A stretch of 64,000 bases of DNA from contig PBFW01000046.1 of the NCBI GenBank assembly GCA_002719955.1, positions 27,002 through 91,001 on the forward strand. The letters are read 5' to 3'. Source of the DNA: Deltaproteobacteria bacterium (GTDB lineage: Bacteria > Myxococcota_A > UBA9160 > UBA4427). The notes under the pieces were generated by a model. It saw only the letters and a program-made list of their open reading frames with translations, was not told where the DNA came from and ran no database searches. This document shows positions 35,443 to 43,843 of this stretch, in pieces (the first letter of the stretch is position 1; each line of letters starts with the position of its first letter). A program made the translations under genes and the position numbers.

Positions 35443-36141
35443 TCAGCGTGCGGGTGCGCGTCGGATCTCCACGTCCGTTCCGCTTCCGATGAGCACGGCG
35501 TCGGCCATGCCAAGGAAGAAACCGGTTCCCAGGACGCCGGGCAGGGCGACGATTGCGGACTCGAGGGCGCGCGCATCGAGCGGTGGGTCGAGCTTGGCGT
35601 CGAGGATCCAGTTGCCGTTGTCGGTGATCAGTGTCTGCGAGCGTCCATCGACGCGCAAATCCGCGTCGAGACCCAGCTTGGCGAGTTCGCTTCGCACCAG
35701 CGAGACGCCAAAGGGCAGGACCTCGATTGGCAGCCTTCCGCCCTGGCCGAGCTGGCGGACGAGTTTCTCGGGACCGATCAGGATGATGAGCTGATCGGAG
35801 CTGGCCGCGACTACCTTTTCGCGCACCATCGCGGCGCCATAGCCCTTGATCACGTCGAGCCGGTCGTCGACCTCATCCGCGCCGTCGAAGGTGATGTCGA
35901 GGGATGCGACCTCTTCGAGACGGGCGAGGGGAATGCCGAGGCCGCCGGCGAGCGCAGCGGTCGCTTCGCTCGTCGGGACTCCGGTCACCTGCAGACCCTC
36001 GGCGACTCGCGCGCCGAGCGCTTCCACGAAGGCCGAGGCGGCGCGGCCCGTGCCCAGGCCGATCTTCATTCCGTCCCGCACCCATTCGAGGGCGGTCTCG
36101 GCCGCGCCGGTCGGTGTCGTGGGATCGGATCGGTCGCTCAT
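35443..36141 (-). CDS. rpiA: ribose-5-phosphate isomerase A
   Basis: A 232-residue RpiA. Motifs in order: IGLGTGRAASAFVEALG (phosphate loop), the DITFDGADEVDDRLDVIKGYG block with catalytic residues, MVREKVVAASSDQLIILI, and VLPFGVSLVRSEL and ITDNGNWILDAKL near the end. It interconverts ribose 5-phosphate and ribulose 5-phosphate in the non-oxidative pentose phosphate pathway. The ATG lies 1 base after the stop of the fused transaldolase/isomerase gene, so both are made from the same message, which fits their shared pathway. Confidence 0.95.
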   Translation of the reverse strand: MSDRSDPTTPTGAAETALEWVRDGMKIGLGTGRAASAFVEALGARVAEGLQVTGVPTSEATAALAGGLGIPLARLEEVASLDITFDGADEVDDRLDVIKGYGAAMVREKVVAASSDQLIILIGPEKLVRQLGQGGRLPIEVLPFGVSLVRSELAKLGLDADLRVDGRSQTLITDNGNWILDAKLDPPLDARALESAIVALPGVLGTGFFLGMADAVLIGSGTDVEIRRAPAR

Positions 36142-36142
36142 A

Positions 36143-39085
36143 TCAGCCGAGGGCGCTCCCGATCCAGTCCGCCAGCAGGGCGAGGGTGGCGGGCGGGTCT
36201 GCGCCCACGTCGATTCCGAGCACGCGACGATCCCTTTTGCAGAGCACCTCGAAATCGCCCACCGCCTGAGCCTCGGCGAGGGTGTCGAAATCGCCGCCCA
36301 TCTCGGGAATCCCGAGCGGCGTGCCCGCGCGCGCAGCGGCGCTCTGCCACAGGTGGAGGCCGACGACCCGATTGGGCCCCCCCTTCTGGAGCTGTCCAGT
36401 CGAATGCAGATAGCGGGGCCCGAAGTCGAGGGTCGTTGCCACGCGCTTCGCGCTGCCGACCGCTTCTCGTATCGACTGCAGCACCCGTCGGGTCGTGGGC
36501 GTGTCCTCGAGGAAAGCGTTGATCACGAAGGTGTCGCCCGAGGCGAGTCCATCGAGGAGCGATTCTGCGAGCGCACCGGGATCGCCTTTGGCTCGTGAGG
36601 CCGCATCGCCGAGGGCGGGTGCGGTCATCAGCTTCACGCCCTTGGCTTCGAGATCCGCGCTTCGTTCGGGAAGACCGCCGTCTCGGCTCGCCCGCTGCAT
36701 CAGTTCGCGTCCCGCGACCTTCGCCGACTCGACATCGGGTTGGTCAAAGGGGTTGAGATCCCAGACCGCGCCGATGACCGCGGTGGCGATCTGCCAGCGA
36801 AAGATTTCCTGGACGAGATCGAGCGACTCGGCGATCGCGATGCGAATCACCGGGTGTCCGGCCATTTCGAGCACCTTCAGTTTTTCTTCGCGCGTTCGAT
36901 TCGAGGCCGCTGAAGCCGCGCCCGAGACGGCGAGATCGACGAAGATCCGATCGTTGCCGTAGCGGCTCGATTCGCCCAGGGGTTCGCCACCGATCGGAAC
37001 GATTCCGCGTTCGCTTTTGCCCGTCGACTCGGCGAGCAATTGTTCGAGCCAGGCGGCGAAGGTCGCGATCTCGGGAGAGAGGCTCAGGGTGAGCTTGTCG
37101 CGGCCCTGGCGGGCCAGGCCTGCGAGTGTGAGGCCGAGGCCGACGCCGGGATTCAGATCGGGGGACACGAAAGGCGCACAGGAGGCGGACATCGTCCGCG
37201 CTCGGGCCAGCAGCGCCTCGGGGTCGAGGCCCATCGCTTCGGCGGGCAGCAGACCGAAGGGGGAGAGCGCCGAAAAGCGTCCTCCGACGTCCGGTCGCCC
37301 GAATGCGATCCCGAGGAAATCGAGCTCGCTCGCGCGTGCTTCGAGGTCGCTGCCCGGATCCGTGATGGCGACGAAATGTTGGCCGGCTGCGGCCTTCCCC
37401 TTCGCCGCGACCAGGCGCGCGTAGATCAGCTCGAAGATCGCGTTCGGTTCGATCGTCGAACCCGATTTCGAAGAGACGAAGAAGAGGCAGCGTTCGAGAT
37501 CGATCGCGGCCAGTTGCGTTTCGAGCGCGTTCGGGACCGTCGTGTCGAGGACGCGCAGCGTGCGCGGGCACCGACCGTCTCCGTCGTCGCCTTCGAAGGT
37601 TCGACCCATGACATCCGGCCACAGGCTCGAGCCCCCCATGCCGATCACAACGACGGTGTCGGAGGCGTGATTGCGAATCGCTTCGCGCAGCGTGGGGCTC
37701 GCGATCGCTTGCTCGGCCGGGGCCGTCGGGAGATCGAGCCAACCCATCCAGCTCGCCTCGTCCGCATCGGAGAAGATCTCGGCACGCCGCTTCCACAGGG
37801 CGTGGGTCTTGCCTTCCTGCTGCCAGGTTTCGTGCGCGGCTGCGATTTCACTGGCCGCTGCGCCCAGTGCATAACGCGTGCTCGCAAGCGAATCGCCGAG
37901 CAAGCTCTGTCGCTTCGTCTCGACCGAGAGCAGCAATCCGTCGAAGGCATCGCTGAAGAGCGCACAGCCCTTGGTCAAGAGGCCATCGGTGATCTCCTTG
38001 AGCGAGATCCCCAGCGCTTCCAATTCCGAGAGAATGGCTTGGGCCTCGGCCTTGAGGGGCACCGGGTCGCTGCCCAGGGCGTCGCGCACCCTTCCCTCCG
38101 TGCGGAAGGCGGCCAGCGTCGCATCGGGCAGGGTATTGACGGTGTGGTTGCCGATCAGCTCGTCGACGTAGAGCGTCCTGGGGAGGGCGGGGTCCTTGGT
38201 GCCGGTGCTCGCCCACAGGACCCGCTGGGGGTCGGCCCCGGCGGCGGCCAGGCGGCCCCAACGATCGCCGGCGAGGGTTTCGAGGAAGAGGGCATAGGCG
38301 AGCTTGGCGTTCGCGATGGCGACCTTGGCATCGAGCGCCTCGAGTCGAACGCGGTGATCCTCGCGCGTCTCATTTTCCAGAGCGGCCTGGAGATGCTCGC
38401 CGACGGTCGCATCGATTCGTGAAATGAAGAAACTGGCGACGCTCGCGATTCCCGAAACGGATTCACCGCGCTCGAGTCGCGCCTCGAGCCCCGAGAGATA
38501 GGCCTGGTGAACGGCCTCGTAAGCGTCGACCGCGAAGAGCAGCGTGACGTTCACATGGATGCCGTCCGAGATCAGCTGCTGGATGGCGGGGATGCCCTCG
38601 GGCGTCGCCGGCACCTTGATCATCAGATTGTCGCGTGAGACCGCCTGGGCGAGTCGCCGTGCTTCCGCGACAGTGCCCTCGGTGTCGCTCGAGAGGTGTG
38701 GCGAGACCTCGAGGGAGACGAAACCGTCCCGGCCCCCGCTCTGCTCCCAGACGGGGCGCAGCACATCGCAGCCGAGCTGGATGTCCTGGACGGCGAGCTT
38801 CTCGAAGACGTCGAGCGCGTCGGTTGCGCCCTGGCCCATCAGGGCGCGGGCCGCCGGGTCGTAATCGCTCGTCTTCGCGATCGCCTTCTCGAAGATCGAG
38901 GGATTCGAGGTCACGCCGCGGATGCCCTCGTCCTCGACCCAGCGACGCAACTCCCCCGAGAGCAGGAGATCACGGCTGATATTGTCGAGCCAGATGGATT
39001 GGCCCTTTGTGTGGGCCGCGAAGACGGGTGTGCGAGTCGCGCTCTCGCCGGTGGGGGTCTCGGCTCTCTTGTTCTCGACAGACAT
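36143..39085 (-). CDS. bifunctional transaldolase/glucose-6-phosphate isomerase
   Basis: A 980-residue fusion. The N-terminal ~370 residues are transaldolase: SIWLDNISRDLLLSGELRRW, GIRGVTSNPSIFEKAI, FVSLEVSPHLSSDTEGT, and the Schiff-base lysine in NLMIKVPATPEGI. After a helical linker, residues ~430-980 are glucose-6-phosphate isomerase with VVVIGMGGSSLWPDVMGRTF, FFVSSKSGSTIEPNAIFEL, and the sugar isomerase loop. Two separate enzymes of the pentose phosphate and glycolytic routes, joined in one chain, are known in several bacteria, for instance cyanobacteria-like or myxobacterial genomes. The start was chosen at MSVENKRAETP; an ATG 42 codons upstream adds Pro/Ser/Arg sequence that overlaps a terminator hairpin. 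Co-transcribed with rpiA. Confidence 0.93.
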   Translation of the reverse strand: MSVENKRAETPTGESATRTPVFAAHTKGQSIWLDNISRDLLLSGELRRWVEDEGIRGVTSNPSIFEKAIAKTSDYDPAARALMGQGATDALDVFEKLAVQDIQLGCDVLRPVWEQSGGRDGFVSLEVSPHLSSDTEGTVAEARRLAQAVSRDNLMIKVPATPEGIPAIQQLISDGIHVNVTLLFAVDAYEAVHQAYLSGLEARLERGESVSGIASVASFFISRIDATVGEHLQAALENETREDHRVRLEALDAKVAIANAKLAYALFLETLAGDRWGRLAAAGADPQRVLWASTGTKDPALPRTLYVDELIGNHTVNTLPDATLAAFRTEGRVRDALGSDPVPLKAEAQAILSELEALGISLKEITDGLLTKGCALFSDAFDGLLLSVETKRQSLLGDSLASTRYALGAAASEIAAAHETWQQEGKTHALWKRRAEIFSDADEASWMGWLDLPTAPAEQAIASPTLREAIRNHASDTVVVIGMGGSSLWPDVMGRTFEGDDGDGRCPRTLRVLDTTVPNALETQLAAIDLERCLFFVSSKSGSTIEPNAIFELIYARLVAAKGKAAAGQHFVAITDPGSDLEARASELDFLGIAFGRPDVGGRFSALSPFGLLPAEAMGLDPEALLARARTMSASCAPFVSPDLNPGVGLGLTLAGLARQGRDKLTLSLSPEIATFAAWLEQLLAESTGKSERGIVPIGGEPLGESSRYGNDRIFVDLAVSGAASAASNRTREEKLKVLEMAGHPVIRIAIAESLDLVQEIFRWQIATAVIGAVWDLNPFDQPDVESAKVAGRELMQRASRDGGLPERSADLEAKGVKLMTAPALGDAASRAKGDPGALAESLLDGLASGDTFVINAFLEDTPTTRRVLQSIREAVGSAKRVATTLDFGPRYLHSTGQLQKGGPNRVVGLHLWQSAAARAGTPLGIPEMGGDFDTLAEAQAVGDFEVLCKRDRRVLGIDVGADPPATLALLADWIGSALG

Positions 39086-39200
39086 GGAAGGCGGATCCTC
39101 GGTTGAGCGCGGGGACGGGGGGGCGTCTTCCGAGGCGCGAGTATAGGGCGTCGCAGCGGCTGCGGGAGAGCGCCGGCTGACTCTGGCCCCAGAACGAGGA

Positions 39201-39230
39201 AGCCCGGCCATGCGTGGGCATGGCCGGGCT
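39201..39230 (-). terminator. hairpin terminator after the Hsp20 gene
   Basis: A perfect 13-bp inverted repeat, AGCCCGGCCATGC / GCATGGCCGGGCT, separated by the loop GTGG. It lies 27 bases beyond the stop of the Hsp20 gene at 39257 and upstream of the tal-pgi start, so it should end the Hsp20 transcript. No long U run follows, so termination may be partial. Confidence 0.7.
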
Positions 39231-39256
39231 CGGGATGGCGCTGGAGATCTGGGGGA

Positions 39257-39658
39257 TCAGGCGGCACCGACCGTGATTCGTCGGGGTCGGCTCTCGGCGC
39301 TCTTCGGCAGGCGAAGCTCGAGGACCCCGTTGCGCATCTTGGCCGAGACCCCCGCGCGGTCGATCTCCTCGGAGATCCGGAACTCGCGGTGGTATCCGCC
39401 GGTCCGGTATTCCGCGTAGCGGGTCGAGCCCTTCTCGGGCTCGTCGGCGGCGCGTGCGTCGAGGGTGAGCACGCCCTTGTCCATGTTGATGTCGACCGTC
39501 TCTTCGTTGGCCCCCGGCATGTCCGCGAGGATCACGAAGGCGTCGGGTTCTTCGAGGATGTCGACGTCGGGGCGGAAGACCAGGCCCGGTCGCGTGTCCT
39601 CGGTTACGAGTTCGGCCTTTTCTCGGGCTTCGATTTCTCGAGGGGTATCGGTCGTCAT
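39257..39658 (-). CDS. Hsp20/alpha-crystallin small heat shock protein
   Basis: A 133-residue small heat shock protein. The alpha-crystallin domain runs from about residue 32 (FRPDVDILEEPDAFVILADM) through PGANEETVDINMDKGVLTL, to the conserved AKMRNGVLELRLPKS near the end; a short ITV near the C-terminus is the I-x-I anchor. The ATG is preceded by GGAGGAGAAGGAA. It acts as an ATP-independent holdase for unfolded proteins. It is the second gene of a tandem Hsp20 pair (95 bases after the first). Confidence 0.92.
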   Translation of the reverse strand: MTTDTPREIEAREKAELVTEDTRPGLVFRPDVDILEEPDAFVILADMPGANEETVDINMDKGVLTLDARAADEPEKGSTRYAEYRTGGYHREFRISEEIDRAGVSAKMRNGVLELRLPKSAESRPRRITVGAA

Positions 39659-39753
39659 TTCCTTCTCCTCCGAGGCCACACCTTTTGGGTGGGCATCTGG
39701 TCGGGTGCCGGCGGGGCGCTCTTTCGTAGACCGCCCCTGCCAGCTCGTTTTGC

Positions 39754-40203
39754 CTAACGCGTTTCAATTTCGATCTGGCGCGGTTGGACGGCCTTCGACT
39801 TCGGAAGATCGAGTCTGAGGACGCCGTTCTTGTGCGTCGCCTTCGCTTGATCGAGGTCACATTCCAGGGGGAGCTCGAAAGCGCGCCGGAAGCTGCCCGA
39901 CTGTCGCTCTCGGCGGTGGAAGGCGATGCCGTCGCCCGCTGTGTTCTCGACCTTCCGCTCACCGCTCAGCGTGACGGTCGTGCCTTCGATCGAGATATCG
40001 ATGTCCTCGGGCGGGATACCCGGGAGCTCGGCGGTCAGGACATAACCCTCGTCGGATTCATCCAGGTTGACCGGCGGGAAGACGCCGCGTGTTCCTTGAT
40101 AGGTCCCCCCGCCCGCGCGAGGTACGCCGCCGCGTCCGCGTCGCAGTTCGTTGGCGAGACTGGGCCAGGGGCTCCAGGTCAAAGGTCGTTGAAAAGTCGT
40201 CAT
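39754..40203 (-). CDS. Hsp20/alpha-crystallin small heat shock protein
   Basis: A 149-residue Hsp20. N-terminal arm rich in Trp/Pro/Arg (LTWSPWPSLANELRRGRG), then the alpha-crystallin domain: VNLDESDEGYVLTAELPGI, PEDIDISIEGTTVTLSGERK, FRRAFELPLECDLDQAKATH, KNGVLRLDLPKSK, and a final IEIE (I-x-I type). The start is the ATG after GAGAAGGAGAGCGCA. With its paralogue downstream it forms a pair of different lengths that may co-assemble. A good -35 (TTGACA) and two short direct repeats lie upstream. Confidence 0.92.
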   Translation of the reverse strand: MTTFQRPLTWSPWPSLANELRRGRGGVPRAGGGTYQGTRGVFPPVNLDESDEGYVLTAELPGIPPEDIDISIEGTTVTLSGERKVENTAGDGIAFHRRERQSGSFRRAFELPLECDLDQAKATHKNGVLRLDLPKSKAVQPRQIEIETR

Positions 40204-40226
40204 TGCGCTCTCCTTCTCGGGGTACG

Positions 40227-40295
40227 CCACAATGGATTTTCACGAAGCCATGGATGTCAACTCGGGTCCGAGAAAAACACCATCGAATTTTCACG
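40227..40295 (-). promoter_or_regulatory. putative promoter and direct repeats upstream of hsp20 pair
   Basis: On the minus strand a perfect -35 TTGACA (40255-40260) is followed after 17 bases by a weak -10 (ATCCAT). Two copies of CGTGAAAAT (40287-40295 and 40236-40244) lie 51 bases apart, one on each side of the -35, each followed by a similar C/T-rich ATGG or ATTG. They could bind a heat-shock repressor. I searched for the CIRCE inverted repeat (TTAGCACTC-N9-GAGTGCTAA) and did not find it. Confidence 0.4.
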
Positions 40296-40456
40296 CATAC
40301 GCAAGACGGGGCCCTTCTCGCCCTGAGGGCTGTGTGTGCTCTTCGGGAACTGCGTGCAGAGTACGCAGAATTGTTTCGACAAAGACCCCGGCCAGGGGTT
40401 GACCCGCGACGATGCGCGACGAGACGCGCGCTGAGGCGTGGGGGTCGAAATGGGCG

Positions 40457-41770
40457 CTAGAGCGCTTCGAACGCCTCGAAATAGCGCGGCCAGGTTTTCG
40501 AGACGCAACCCGGATCGAGGATGACGACGCCCGGAATGCGAAGTCCGGCCAGAGCGAAGGACATCGCCATCCGGTGATCGTCATAGGTTGCGATCTCGGC
40601 GCCGCGCATCGGACCGGGTTCGATCTTCAACCAGTCGGGCCCCGTGCTCGCACGTGCGCCGAGCTTACGCAATTCTGTTTCGAGGGCGGCGAGTCGGTCC
40701 GTTTCCTTGATGCGCAGGTTCGCCACGTTCGTGATCGTGGTCGGACCATTGGCGAAGAGTGCGACGACGGCGTAGGCCAGCACCGCATCGGGGAAGTCAT
40801 TCATGTCGATTTCGCCGAGGCTGCGGAGCGGTCTCTCGGAACCGAGGACGGTGACGGTGTCGCCCTCGCGCTCGATATGGCAGCCCATGCGCTCGAGCAG
40901 GCCCAGGATCTTGAAATCCGCCTGAAGCGAGGCTTCGGGGATGCCGCCGACCGAGACGCGGCCACCGGCAATCGCGGCGGCGCAGAAGGGGTAGGCGGCG
41001 GAGGAGGCATCGGGTTCGATCGTGTAGTCGCGGGCCCGATAGGTTCGCCCCGCCTCGACCCGCAGCCGGTCGTCCTCGGTCCACCGGGCGGAGGCACCGA
41101 AGGCACGCATCACGTCGAGGGTCAGGTCGATATAGGGGCGTGAAACGATGAGGCCGTCCTTGAAGGCGAGTTCGACATCCTCACGGGCGTAGGGTGCCGC
41201 CTGGATCACGGCCGACACGTATTGGCTCGAGCGACTGCCATCGATCAGCGCAGCGCCGCCGGGCAGGCCTCCGCCGTGGACCCGCACGGGCGGGCAATCG
41301 CCGTCGCCCTCGATCGTGAGCTCGGCGCCGAGGGCGCGCAGCGAGGTGACGAGATCCGAGATCGGGCGCTCGCGCATGCGCGCGTTTCCGTCGACGACGA
41401 TCGCGTCGTCGGCGAGGGTGAGGGCCGCGGTCAGGAAGCGGACGGTGGTCCCGGAATTTCCGCAGTCGAGGCTGTGGTCGGGGCTCTCGAAGCGGCCACC
41501 GCGACCCGAGACGAGCCAGTCTTCGCAGCCGTTTTTCGTACTTTCTTTTTCGAGCGCGATGCCCATGGCCTCGAGCGCGGCGCGCATCACGAGGGTGTCG
41601 TCGGATTCGAGGCCGCCGGAGAGTCGGCTCCGCCCATCGGCGAGGGCGGCCAGGAGCAGGGCGCGATTGGTGATGCTCTTGCTCCCGGGGACGCTCACCT
41701 GCCCGCTGAGGGGGCCGCGGGTCTCGATCGAGAGGCGATCGGGCAGTCTCGGGGGCGTCGGGGCGGGCAT
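40457..41770 (-). CDS. aroA: 3-phosphoshikimate 1-carboxyvinyltransferase (EPSP synthase)
   Basis: A 437-residue EPSP synthase. Conserved blocks are present: GQVSVPGSKSITNRALLLAA (shikimate-3-phosphate loop), HSLDCGNSGTTVRFLTAAL (the LxxGNAGT-type PEP loop), MRERPISDLVTSLRALGAEL, DGSRSSQYVSAVIQAAPYA, NDFPDAVLAYAVVALFANGP, and RIKETDRLAALETELRKLGA. It joins PEP to shikimate 3-phosphate in aromatic amino acid synthesis. In the PEP loop the residues are GNSGT rather than the usual GNAGT, a position that can affect glyphosate sensitivity. The ribosome site is weak; an upstream in-frame ATG would add ~49 residues of basic, non-family sequence. Confidence 0.95.
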   Translation of the reverse strand: MPAPTPPRLPDRLSIETRGPLSGQVSVPGSKSITNRALLLAALADGRSRLSGGLESDDTLVMRAALEAMGIALEKESTKNGCEDWLVSGRGGRFESPDHSLDCGNSGTTVRFLTAALTLADDAIVVDGNARMRERPISDLVTSLRALGAELTIEGDGDCPPVRVHGGGLPGGAALIDGSRSSQYVSAVIQAAPYAREDVELAFKDGLIVSRPYIDLTLDVMRAFGASARWTEDDRLRVEAGRTYRARDYTIEPDASSAAYPFCAAAIAGGRVSVGGIPEASLQADFKILGLLERMGCHIEREGDTVTVLGSERPLRSLGEIDMNDFPDAVLAYAVVALFANGPTTITNVANLRIKETDRLAALETELRKLGARASTGPDWLKIEPGPMRGAEIATYDDHRMAMSFALAGLRIPGVVILDPGCVSKTWPRYFEAFEAL

Positions 41771-42260
41771 CTGGGTGGTGGGACTCCAGGGCGTCTGGCG
41801 GCTCCCGGGAGCGAGGTCCGTCCGAGCTGCATGCGGGGGGGGCACCGTAGCACGATGGGCCTTTCCGTTGACACTTATCAGGCGCTCCGGCACACTCCTG
41901 CACCGGTTGGAATCCATTGATCTGTCAGCGGGTTAGCCGATTCGATTCGGCTCGCGGGACCGCCCGCCTCGCATTCCCACTCGCGCTCGAAGCCGGCGCG
42001 GGAAGCATTGCGGATACCCTGGAGTAGCCGGCCCAGTCAACTTCGATGGAGAGCCCTACGCTCGCCCCGGGTCGGGGTGGGCCGCGTGTGTGCGCGCCTC
42101 GGGTGTCCGGACGAGAACCCAGAAAAGCCGCGAGGTCGCGGTGTCCTCCGCTCGGTTTGCGGTGGGGGCGCGCTGAGAGCGCGCCGAGAAAGATCGCGGT
42201 CAGACCGCCCGAGCGCGCCGCGAGCGCCCGCGGGTCGCTCGACCGAAGGAGAAGAGTAGG
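41771..42260. other. divergent intergenic region between aroA and serA
   Basis: About 490 bases with no convincing gene. On the plus strand TTGACA at 41868-41873 is a good -35, but its -10 (about CACACT) is poor. If used, serA would have a long leader of ~370 bases. The frames here are Arg/Pro-rich shadows. A T-box, riboswitch or leader peptide was looked for and not seen. Confidence 0.4.
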
Positions 42261-43841
42261 GTGCCGAAAGTTCTCGTTTCCGATTCCCTCGCCGAACAGG
42301 GCGTGACCGTCCTCGAGCAGGCGGCGGGGATCGATGTCCTCAACAGGCCCGGCTGCTCCCCCGACGAACTCCTCGAGTTGATCGCGGACGTCGATGGCCT
42401 CGTGATCCGGTCCGGCACGAAGGTGACGGCGGACGTGCTGGCCATCGCCAAGAATCTGCGCATCGTCGGGCGCGCAGGAATCGGCGTCGACAATATCGAC
42501 ACGCCGATCGCCACTCAGCAGGGCGTCGTCGTCGTGAACACGCCCGAGGGAAACAACATTACGACCGCGGAGCACGCTATCTCGCTGATGGTCTCGCTCG
42601 CCCGCCACGTTCCCCAGGCCACCGCCTCCATGAAGGCCGGCCGATGGGAAAAGAAGAAGTTCCAGGGAATGGAGCTTTACAACCGAACGCTCGGTGTCCT
42701 CGGGGCCGGCAATATCGGTCGCTTCGTCGTGTCTCGTGCCAAGGGCCTCGGGATGAAGGTGCTCGTGCACGATCCTTACCTGACCGCCGAAGCGGCGGCG
42801 CGTCTCGAGGTCGAACGCGTGGAGCTCGATGAGATGATGAGCCGCGCGGATATCGTCACCGTTCACGTTCCCAAGACCAAGGAGACGACGGGGATTCTCG
42901 GCGCGGCCGAATTCTCGAAGGCGAAGGCCGGGCTGATCGTGATCAATGCCGCTCGCGGTGGGATCGTCGACGAAGCTGCGCTCCTCGAAGCGCTCGAATC
43001 GGGCCAGGTCGGGGCCGCGGGTCTCGATGTCTTCGTCGAAGAGCCGCCGCCGCCGGACCACCCGCTCGTGAACCACCCGAACGTGATCTGCACGCCGCAT
43101 CTCGGCGCCTCGACCGAGCAGGCGCAGATCAACGTCTCCGTGACCGTCGCCGAGCAGGTGCGCGATTATCTCCTGCGCGGCGAAATTCGAAACTCGATCA
43201 ACGTTCCGAGCGTTTCTCCCGAGCAGATGGCCGAGGTCGGTCCCTATATCGGCCTGGGCGAGAAGCTCGGCGCCTTCCAGGGCCAGCTCGCTCAGGGCCG
43301 CGTCGATGTCGTCGAGGTCGAATATTCCGGTGAGGTCGCCGAGCTCAGGGTCGCGCCGATCACCATCGCCGTCCTGAAGGGCATCCTGGCGCCGGTGCGC
43401 GAGAGCGTGAACCTCGTGAACGCTTCGCATATCGCCCAGGAGCTCGGCATCAAGGTCATCGAGTCCAAGGTCGCCCACTCGACCGATTTCGCGTCTGCCG
43501 TCACCGTCAAGGTCAAGGGCGTCATCGACCGACTGGTGGCCGGCGCCGTCTTCCACGGTGACCAGCCCCGGATCGTGCGCATCGACGATTTCATGCTCGA
43601 GGCGATTCCGGAGGGCTGCACGCTCTTGATCCACAACCACGATCAGAGCGGCGTCGTCGGTCACGTCGGAACCGCATTAGGCGAAGCCGGAATCAATATC
43701 TCTCGCATGCAGCTCGCCCTCCACGAATCGCGTGGCGAGGCTTGCATGCTCGTCAACATCGATCAGGACCCCGGTGAAGAAGTCCTCTCGGCGCTGCGTG
43801 AAGCAGACAATATGATCGCTGTTCAGCTACTGGAGCTCTAG
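42261..43841 (+). CDS. serA: D-3-phosphoglycerate dehydrogenase
   Basis: A 526-residue long-form SerA. NAD-binding is LGVLGAGNIGRFVVSRAKGL; catalytic Arg and Glu are in VINAARGGIVDEAALLEAL, with His in PNVICTPHLGASTEQAQ. An intervening domain follows, then a C-terminal ACT domain (GCTLLIHNHDQSGVVGHVGT, and residues on to MIAVQLLEL) for serine feedback. It makes the first committed step of serine synthesis. The GTG start has AGGAG 9-13 bases upstream. purA starts 2 bases after the stop. Confidence 0.95.
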   Translation: MPKVLVSDSLAEQGVTVLEQAAGIDVLNRPGCSPDELLELIADVDGLVIRSGTKVTADVLAIAKNLRIVGRAGIGVDNIDTPIATQQGVVVVNTPEGNNITTAEHAISLMVSLARHVPQATASMKAGRWEKKKFQGMELYNRTLGVLGAGNIGRFVVSRAKGLGMKVLVHDPYLTAEAAARLEVERVELDEMMSRADIVTVHVPKTKETTGILGAAEFSKAKAGLIVINAARGGIVDEAALLEALESGQVGAAGLDVFVEEPPPPDHPLVNHPNVICTPHLGASTEQAQINVSVTVAEQVRDYLLRGEIRNSINVPSVSPEQMAEVGPYIGLGEKLGAFQGQLAQGRVDVVEVEYSGEVAELRVAPITIAVLKGILAPVRESVNLVNASHIAQELGIKVIESKVAHSTDFASAVTVKVKGVIDRLVAGAVFHGDQPRIVRIDDFMLEAIPEGCTLLIHNHDQSGVVGHVGTALGEAGINISRMQLALHESRGEACMLVNIDQDPGEEVLSALREADNMIAVQLLEL

Positions 43842-43843
43842 GT

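Noticed and set aside
40204..40456. CIRCE (HrcA) operator for the hsp20 pair
   Set aside because: The inverted repeat TTAGCACTC-N9-GAGTGCTAA is absent.
41868..42260. Riboswitch or leader peptide ahead of serA
   Set aside because: No T-box, SAM, or serine-rich leader pattern recognisable; only a fair -35 box.
41925..43664. A 579-codon antisense frame over serA
   Set aside because: Asp/His/Val-rich composition typical of reversed GC-rich coding sequence; serA is certain.
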